Source: Gnetum montanum (Eukaryota; Streptophyta; Gnetopsida; Gnetales; Gnetaceae). From it: 64,000 bases of DNA. Below are positions 58,475-64,000 of the stretch, piece after piece (the first letter of the stretch is position 1; each line of letters opens with the position of its first letter). The stretch is taken from the NCBI GenBank assembly GCA_015680685.1, contig MNCI01007988.1, positions 7,993-71,992 of the forward strand. Reading direction: 5' to 3'. The notes under the pieces were generated by a model. That model saw only the letters and a program-made list of their open reading frames with translations, had not been told where the DNA came from and made no database searches. Made by a program: the position numbers and the translations under genes.

Positions 58475-58643
58475 CCTACTCGCTTGTTGTTATTAGTCAA
58501 AACGTCACGACCTGTCAAAACTCATCCATCTTGCCCATTTGAATTTCCTCTTCCCTGTTGATCACACTGAGCTTGTATCACATCATGCTACAACTGCTTG
58601 CAATCCAACTCCATTCATCTACCCCAGTCCATTCACGTTTATC

Positions 58644-60854
58644 ATGGAATCTTCCCAAGCCAACCCAGTAACACTACCAATTGCTGACTTTGGGGCCGAA
58701 GCTTCAAACCCTGTGACTGCTACAGAATCCATAACCGTTATTGAACACATAAATCCTCAAGGCCCTGCATGCCAATCCCTCAGGCTACAGGGCAAAGGCC
58801 CTATTCATGTAACTCTTACACCTAAACAGTATAATTTTATTTGTGTCAAAATCCAAGCCAACCTACCCATTGATCGTGTAGAGAGGGAAGCTAAGCGAGA
58901 ATATGAATTCATCCACAAAGGAGGACATGATTTTATCCCTTCTGCATTTGACATAGTCCCACTATCTGAAAACCATCATAAACTCATATCCTAGCTTCTT
59001 ATGGCTAGAAGTCAAGCCTTACAACTACCTCCCATAGAGCCTCAAGATGAAGAAGATGACTTTACAGCCCAATCTGAACATGGAGAATCATACCACACCG
59101 TTAGCCCCCATGCCCACACAAACCCATTATCCCATCCTTTCCTGGAAGAAACTATGTTTCCTTCTTCATCTGCAAACACTCGAGCACCTGTTCCCCATTC
59201 CATTCCTATCTTCTCCATGCTCAATAACATTCACTTTGATGCATCGACTTCCATCATTCCTCCACCAGTGCAGTCCCAACAACTCCAAATCAACGCAGGG
59301 TCAATCTTCCAACCTCAAGTAATTGGAATACCATCAGTCATACCAGCTTCCACATCCACCCATTACATACCCCAAATACAGATTTATGGGGCATCATTGA
59401 TTACTCCAACCCAACATGTGCAAGGTGTTACCTCACAACCTGTAGCTGGGCAGTGGGCTCCACCGATGGTCTCAGTCCCGAATACCATTCCACCACAACA
59501 AATGTTAGCCCAACAACCTGCCCTTCCACAAATAATGCAACAATTAAACCATTATCATCCATAATCCACTCAGTCCACTAGTTTGCCTACCGCCCAAGAA
59601 TGGGTAAACACATAAAAAATGATGCACTCGTTGGTAGAAGAATTAAAACGCCTTAAAACTTTCAACAATGAGGAAGTCAAGGTACTAGATTTCTATCAAG
59701 ATGACCCAGTTTACCCCTCAGTTCCACCCTTGACCTTGCCAAAAGGAGTCTCATTACCTCAACTGACCAAGTACAATGGAGAAGGGGACCCAAATGCCTA
59801 CCTAGTGACATTTAGAATCGAAAGTCTTTTACTTCAAGCATGGCCTCATGTAATTTTGTTTGTGTTTGTAATGTCCTTAATTGAAAAAGCCATAGACTAG
59901 TACCGATCTTTACCTCATAGCTCCATATCTTCTTTAGAGAGTTTGTTGCATTAGTTTGTCACCCGTTTCAAGTACAATTTGAAACTTGAAGCCACGTTAG
60001 ATGGCTTGATCCAAGTTAAACAAGAGCCATTAGAGCCAGCACAAAAATTTATCCAAAAATGGAGTGCAATCTTAAATGAACTTCATGAACCTATCCTCGA
60101 AACATATTTACTCACCATCCTTAAGTCGACCATGAATGACTTTATTAAGTCAAAACATTACTACCTAAAAGCCCACACATTGAGCCAAGCATTCGTACAA
60201 ATCATAGACATAGAAGAAGTGGCACAAACAAGTAATAACCTAGCCTACTCAACCTTTAGGAGCCAATACACGAGGAAAGATAAATCCAAAACAATGGTAG
60301 CAGCAATGGCTGAAGGAAAACAACCCGCTATCCCAAACAACTATGAAAGAACCACACCCACTCATACATCTGGAAATTCCTCAAATAGAAACAACACAGG
60401 TCATGCCCATACCTTTGAAAGGAAAGACCCTACTCAATACACATCATTGCCCATAAAGCCTTCACAACTGCTTGATCAACTTCTAAAGGCTGGGCTAATT
60501 CAACACAAAGAAATGTCTCCTACGGCCTCGCAAAGACATGATCGCTTTTGCGAATTGGCTAAAAATCTAGCTTTAGTAACAGCCAACGAACCTCCCATTC
60601 CAAAAGGCTTTAGGTTGGATAGGTTTTGTGAATATCACCAACATTGTGGTCATGGGACTGATTACTACTTTGCGTTGAAACAAGACATACAACGCATGAT
60701 AGATGGGGGTGAAGTAATGTTCGATGAGACAAACCCGGTAAAGCCTCAAAACCAATCCATGCGAGTCTACAAGGATCCTCTCAATACCAAAACCAACGAT
60801 GCCCCATATGTGATTAATACTGTCCATGTGGAAGACAGACAAGACGTTCCTTAA
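58644..60854 (+). pseudogene. Ogre/Tat-like gag, unit A, near-intact frame
   Basis: The frame is one 737-codon reading without frameshift, with five premature stops (58,992, 59,562, 59,613, 59,898, 59,952). The start MESSQANPV is shared with unit B. Order: N-terminal region with NFICVKIQANLPIDR and FIHKGGHDFIPSAF; a Pro/Gln/Ser-rich linker (59,100-59,560); capsid core from LPKGVSLPQLTKYNGEGDPNAY (59,738) through FKYNLKLEATLDGLIQVK and KFIQKWSAILNELHEP; then a Tat-type zinc knuckle FCEYHQHCGHGTDYY with ALKQDIQRMIDGG (60,625-60,710); and PQNQSMRVYKDPLNTK at the end. The last position of the knuckle (usually Cys) is Tyr. Confidence 0.8.
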
Positions 60855-62337
60855 AAGCCTTTTTGTGATTCACGAGCATTTAGAAAACACACCTACCTCA
60901 ATATATCCTCAAATCCCTTTTACCATGCGCACATCCCCCACACCATCAAAACCATTCATCATCTGCATACCTCCTTCGGTTGCCACCACAACAAACATAC
61001 TACCTAAAAACCGATCCATTCCCTTTGTGGTCTGGGTGCCAAAACACCTTGACACACAACCCACCTCCACTTCTCGATGACCTTTGCGAGAACGTCTTCC
61101 CGATAGGCTAATAAGAGAGCACTTGGAAAAAGAAAAAAGAGAGTGCATGGAGAGAGAAAATCATGGACACGAATTAGAACTATCAAAGCCTACACCACTA
61201 AACACCATCCCCATGAGTTCATCCATTAATAAGCCTAGTACAAGTCACCAAAACAAAGATGAAGTCGCGAGTCATATCCCAAACTCAGCATCCTCAGTTA
61301 CTAACGTAAAAACCCCTCCATGAGAAATACAAATGTTGGGTCAAATGGACCAAATCTCTACGGATAAGAATGTCCCAAATGGTAAAGACCTAGCAAATGC
61401 TTTAACCCAAGTCACACAAGCCTTAAAACAAAATAATACTTCTTTAAGTTTGTATGACCTAGTAATGACTTCACCAGTACATCGAGAGGCTCTCGTACGA
61501 ATGTTAACTTCAATTCCTGTTAGTGAGGATCTTCCTGCAGATGAACCATCCATTTATGCAGTATTATCCCCACAACTTCAAGAATTGAATACCACATCCT
61601 TAGACTTCCATGTTAAGGACATTAAGCTAGATGAAAAAATAGGGGAAATGACCACAGCCCCTATGTTCATAACAATACAAGTTGATCATTTCAAAATACA
61701 TAGGATGCATGTCAATGATGGTGAGGCAACAAATGTAATACCTTTTTCTGTCATCGAAAAATTGGGACTCACTAAACAAGTACAGCCCACAACAACCTCT
61801 TTCTTGAGATCTTTCAGTGGTTCCCATGTGGGAGTGAAAGACATGTTTACCTTAGATTTCATAGCAGGTGACCAATTCCCTACATCGGCTAAATTCATAG
61901 TGGTTGATGAAATGCCAAGGTTTAATTTGATCCTAGGACGTCCTTGACTAGCTCAACTTATAGCTGTATCTTCACCAATCCATTAGGAGATCCACCTACC
62001 TTACAAGGGAGGTGGGATCATCATACATGGGGATACAACAGCATCAATCACTTCCTCATACCTTGAGGTAGGTCAAGGGTCAGAAATTGAGTTCGTTAAG
62101 CCTAAACAAGAAACCATGAACATACATCAAAACGTGAACCCAACGTTGACTCACAATCCAACTAGCACTGAAGAAACACAAGAAGACACAAACATAGGAG
62201 CCATTCCTGCTGATGTTTCTTGGTCAGAACTACCCTTTGATATCACCGATGAAGGGGAAGGTGAATATAAAATCATACCCATACACCCAACCCCACACAT
62301 TAAGTTACAAAAGATCAAGAGGCAACTCAACAACTAG
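60826..62337 (+). pseudogene. Ogre/Tat-like protease region, unit A
   Basis: It overlaps the gag end by 29 bases in the +1 frame and stays in one frame for 504 codons with four or so premature stops (61,078, 61,321, 61,945 and about 61,984). First comes a basic/Pro linker with RSIPFVVWVPKHL; then YDLVMTSPVHREALVRML. The protease core follows: RMHVNDGEATNVIPFSVI, where a single Asp-Gly replaces DTG/DSG as in Ogre-type proteases; SFSGSHVGVKDMFTLDF; and FNLILGRP before a stop where Trp is expected. After it an LPYKGGGIIIHG block and an acidic tail (FDITDEGEGEYK) end at 62,335-62,337. RT would follow beyond the spacer. Confidence 0.75.
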
Positions 62338-62349
62338 AACGAATGAGAC

Positions 62350-62530
62350 GAATTTTCCGAAATGATGTTAAACTACGAACTATCTGAAATGATGTTAAAC
62401 TATGAACTGTTCAAAATGACATTAAACTACGAACTATCCGAAATGACATTAAATTTCGACATGTCTGATAAGACGTTAAAACTGCCAACAAATGTCCGCA
62501 ATGACATTAAACTAGCCACGGTTAGAAATG
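62350..62530 (+). repeat. tandem repeat tract 1 after unit A protease
   Basis: Six copies of a 25-32 base unit with core 'tccgaaatgacattaaacta' and variable linker lie in 180 bases. The short frame 62,362-62,640 is a reading of this repeat. Confidence 0.8.
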
Positions 62531-63420
62531 GCCAATTTTGTTTAAAATTTCTTGAAAGTGTTACTACCTTTGGCCCACCATGGCATAAAACTGGTAATCC
62601 TTTCTTTAAAAATAGATGCAATAGTCCATCAAGACTTTAAACTGATGTACCAAGCCTAAAACGGCTTTAAACTAAAGCCAAAAAATTACAGATTTACAAA
62701 CTCCTGTCATCTTACATTGAATTTTCGCTTACAAGTTACAACTTACGATTTAGATTCTTGCACGGTCGTTGCTTTCTTTTCCAAGTATTTACCTTACATC
62801 TTGCTTTACACTTTAGAAATTTATGTTACATTTAGTTGCATACATATACTCTAGAAAACAAAGAAAAACAATAAAAAACATGAAAAATGACAAAAATATT
62901 TACATAGAACATCAAGGTAACGAAGGAATGCAACCATTTTATACCATAATTGAATTTAGGCCATTACATCAGTCTTTATACATTCCATCAAACATCAAAA
63001 AAATTTAAAAACACTTAACGACTTAAAAGCTCATAGATGGGGTTGATCCCCAAGATCCTCTTCATCATCTGCCCCTGCTCCACTGGGGCCAACTCCATCA
63101 TTAACGTGTCCCTACAAATAGAAAACAGAAAATAGAACCAGTCAACATCTGGCTCGGAACATCCGCGACCTTATTGTCCACTTAAAAATTTAAGTATATG
63201 AATTTTAAAATTTAAAAATAGTGCAAATGGCAAATCAACATCCGGCCCGGAATGGCCTAAAACTATCATTTTTTTTGCATTACTTTTCTTTCATTTATAT
63301 ATTCCAAATCTATGTACAACAGGTGTCGCTTGATGTTGTTTTTCTTCCTAGTTGATTTTTTGCAGGATCTCGCAGGCACGTAGCATGACCATGCATGCAG
63401 CATCACACTTTACACAAGCA
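62531..63420 (+). other. spacer between repeat tracts, no gene seen
   Basis: No protein signal is visible. 'caacatctggctcggaac' (63,143) and 'caacatccggcccggaat' (63,237) are a direct duplication about 95 bases apart. Its position after protease and before the expected RT is where Ogre elements carry an intron-like spacer. Confidence 0.45.
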
Positions 63421-63424
63421 AGGT

Positions 63425-63830
63425 AAGCATCAGTCCGCTATGACTATAAACTGGCATAGAACAGTCCTAGATCATGACTTAAAACTGATACCACAGAACA
63501 GTCCTGGATCATGACTTAAAACTGATACCACAGAATAGTCCTGGATCATGACTTAAAACAGATACCACAGAGAAGTCCTGGCATCATGACTTAAAACTAA
63601 TACCATAGAGTTATGTCCGGTATGACACTAAACTGCTACATTTGTCCGCCATGACATGAAACTAGCATCCAGAGTCCACTAAGACTATAAACTAGTTTGC
63701 CTCTTCATAGTCCACTATGACTATAAACTAGCAATGCACGGTCCGCTACGACACTAAACTAGCATCGTCCAAGGGATTATGACGTGAAACTAACCCACGA
63801 TAGTCCGCTAAGACTATAAACTGGTGTCAT
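63425..63830 (+). repeat. tandem repeat tract 2, GTCCGCTATGACTATAAACT unit
   Basis: About thirteen units. Four nearly identical 37-base copies with 'agtcctggatcatgactt' (about 63,452-63,590) are flanked by 26-35 base copies with 'gtccgctatgactataaact'. The core equals that of tract 1 (TCCG, then ATGAC, then AAACT). Confidence 0.85.
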
Positions 63831-64000
63831 CATCGATGACCAGGAAAAACTTGAAAAGATCTGTTGTTACAGTTGGTTGTTCCTGTTCCACAAAGACTTG
63901 TTGCATGATTCATCCCATGGGGCCTAATGAAACTAATGCTGTTCATGATTCTATTTTCTTTGAAAGCTACATGTGGTAACTCCATCTCCTTGTTTAAAGT
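63831..64000 (+). other. end of window, continuing spacer of unit A
   Basis: Nothing recognised; RT of unit A, if present, lies beyond the window. Confidence 0.4.

Noticed and set aside
59042-61898. Minus-strand and alternate-frame ORFs over unit A
   Set aside because: They shadow gag and protease, which have clear family motifs in the sense frame.
63425-63830. Regularly spaced repeats resembling a CRISPR array
   Set aside because: Units are degenerate and head to tail, with no unique spacers, no cas genes and a clear plant retroelement context.

Overview
This window looks like repeat-filled intergenic DNA from a land plant with a large genome. Every recognisable protein remnant belongs to a plant LTR-retrotransposon lineage: Athila-like, Tat/Ogre-like and Tekay/Del-like chromovirus (all Ty3/gypsy), plus one probable Ty1/copia LTR. 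The DNA is AT-rich and CpG-poor, long LTRs are present, and decay is deep. A gymnosperm such as a conifer would fit, but that is inference; no host marker gene was found. I see no intact host gene, tRNA, rRNA, CRISPR array or bacterial-type operon.

Layout. 1-4304: 3' half of an Athila-like element on + (RNase H end, integrase, 3' spacer with a hydrophobic ORF, LTR). 4305-6781: a degraded gene-like unit with four GT-AG introns and a coiled-coil product, cut at its 5' side by that LTR. About 7.7-11.1 kb: Ogre/Tat-like gag-protease on -. 12.2-17.4 kb: unassigned AT-rich DNA. 17.4-20.7 kb: Ogre/Tat-like pol on +, followed by LTR-like sequence to about 22.7 kb. 22.8-34.5 kb: a Tekay-like chromovirus on + with a truncated 5' LTR, gag, a protease split by about 4 kb of foreign DNA, RT/RNase H/integrase and a 2.9 kb LTR that is itself followed by a second primer-binding-like site. 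35.4-36.0 kb: Athila-like integrase scrap. 38.9-39.9 kb: coiled-coil remnant on -. 41.4-42.8 kb: probable copia LTR.

43,124-50,171 is the best-defined unit: a complete Athila-like insertion on - with two LTRs, a 5-bp target duplication (ATTGT), a tRNA-Asp-type primer site, gag and protease, but no RT, RNase H or integrase. It shares its 3' region with the element at 1-4304, so it is probably a non-autonomous partner of that family. 52.2-54.4 kb resembles a chromovirus LTR with minisatellites. It is broken by another Athila-family LTR (54,386-55,278, -) whose internal side carries a coiled-coil, proline-rich ORF. 57.2-64.0 kb is the least decayed element: an Ogre/Tat-like unit on + with LTR, TATA box, primer site, gag in one frame with only five premature stops, protease in an overlapping frame, then a spacer with two tracts of one tandem-repeat family. 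The window ends before its RT.

No gene here appears to work for the host. The interest lies in the retroelement biology: a gag-pro-only derivative, rapidly changing U3 repeats, extra coiled-coil ORFs, a multi-intron orphan pseudogene, and premature stops that sit mainly where tryptophan or glutamine is expected. All boundaries were judged by eye.
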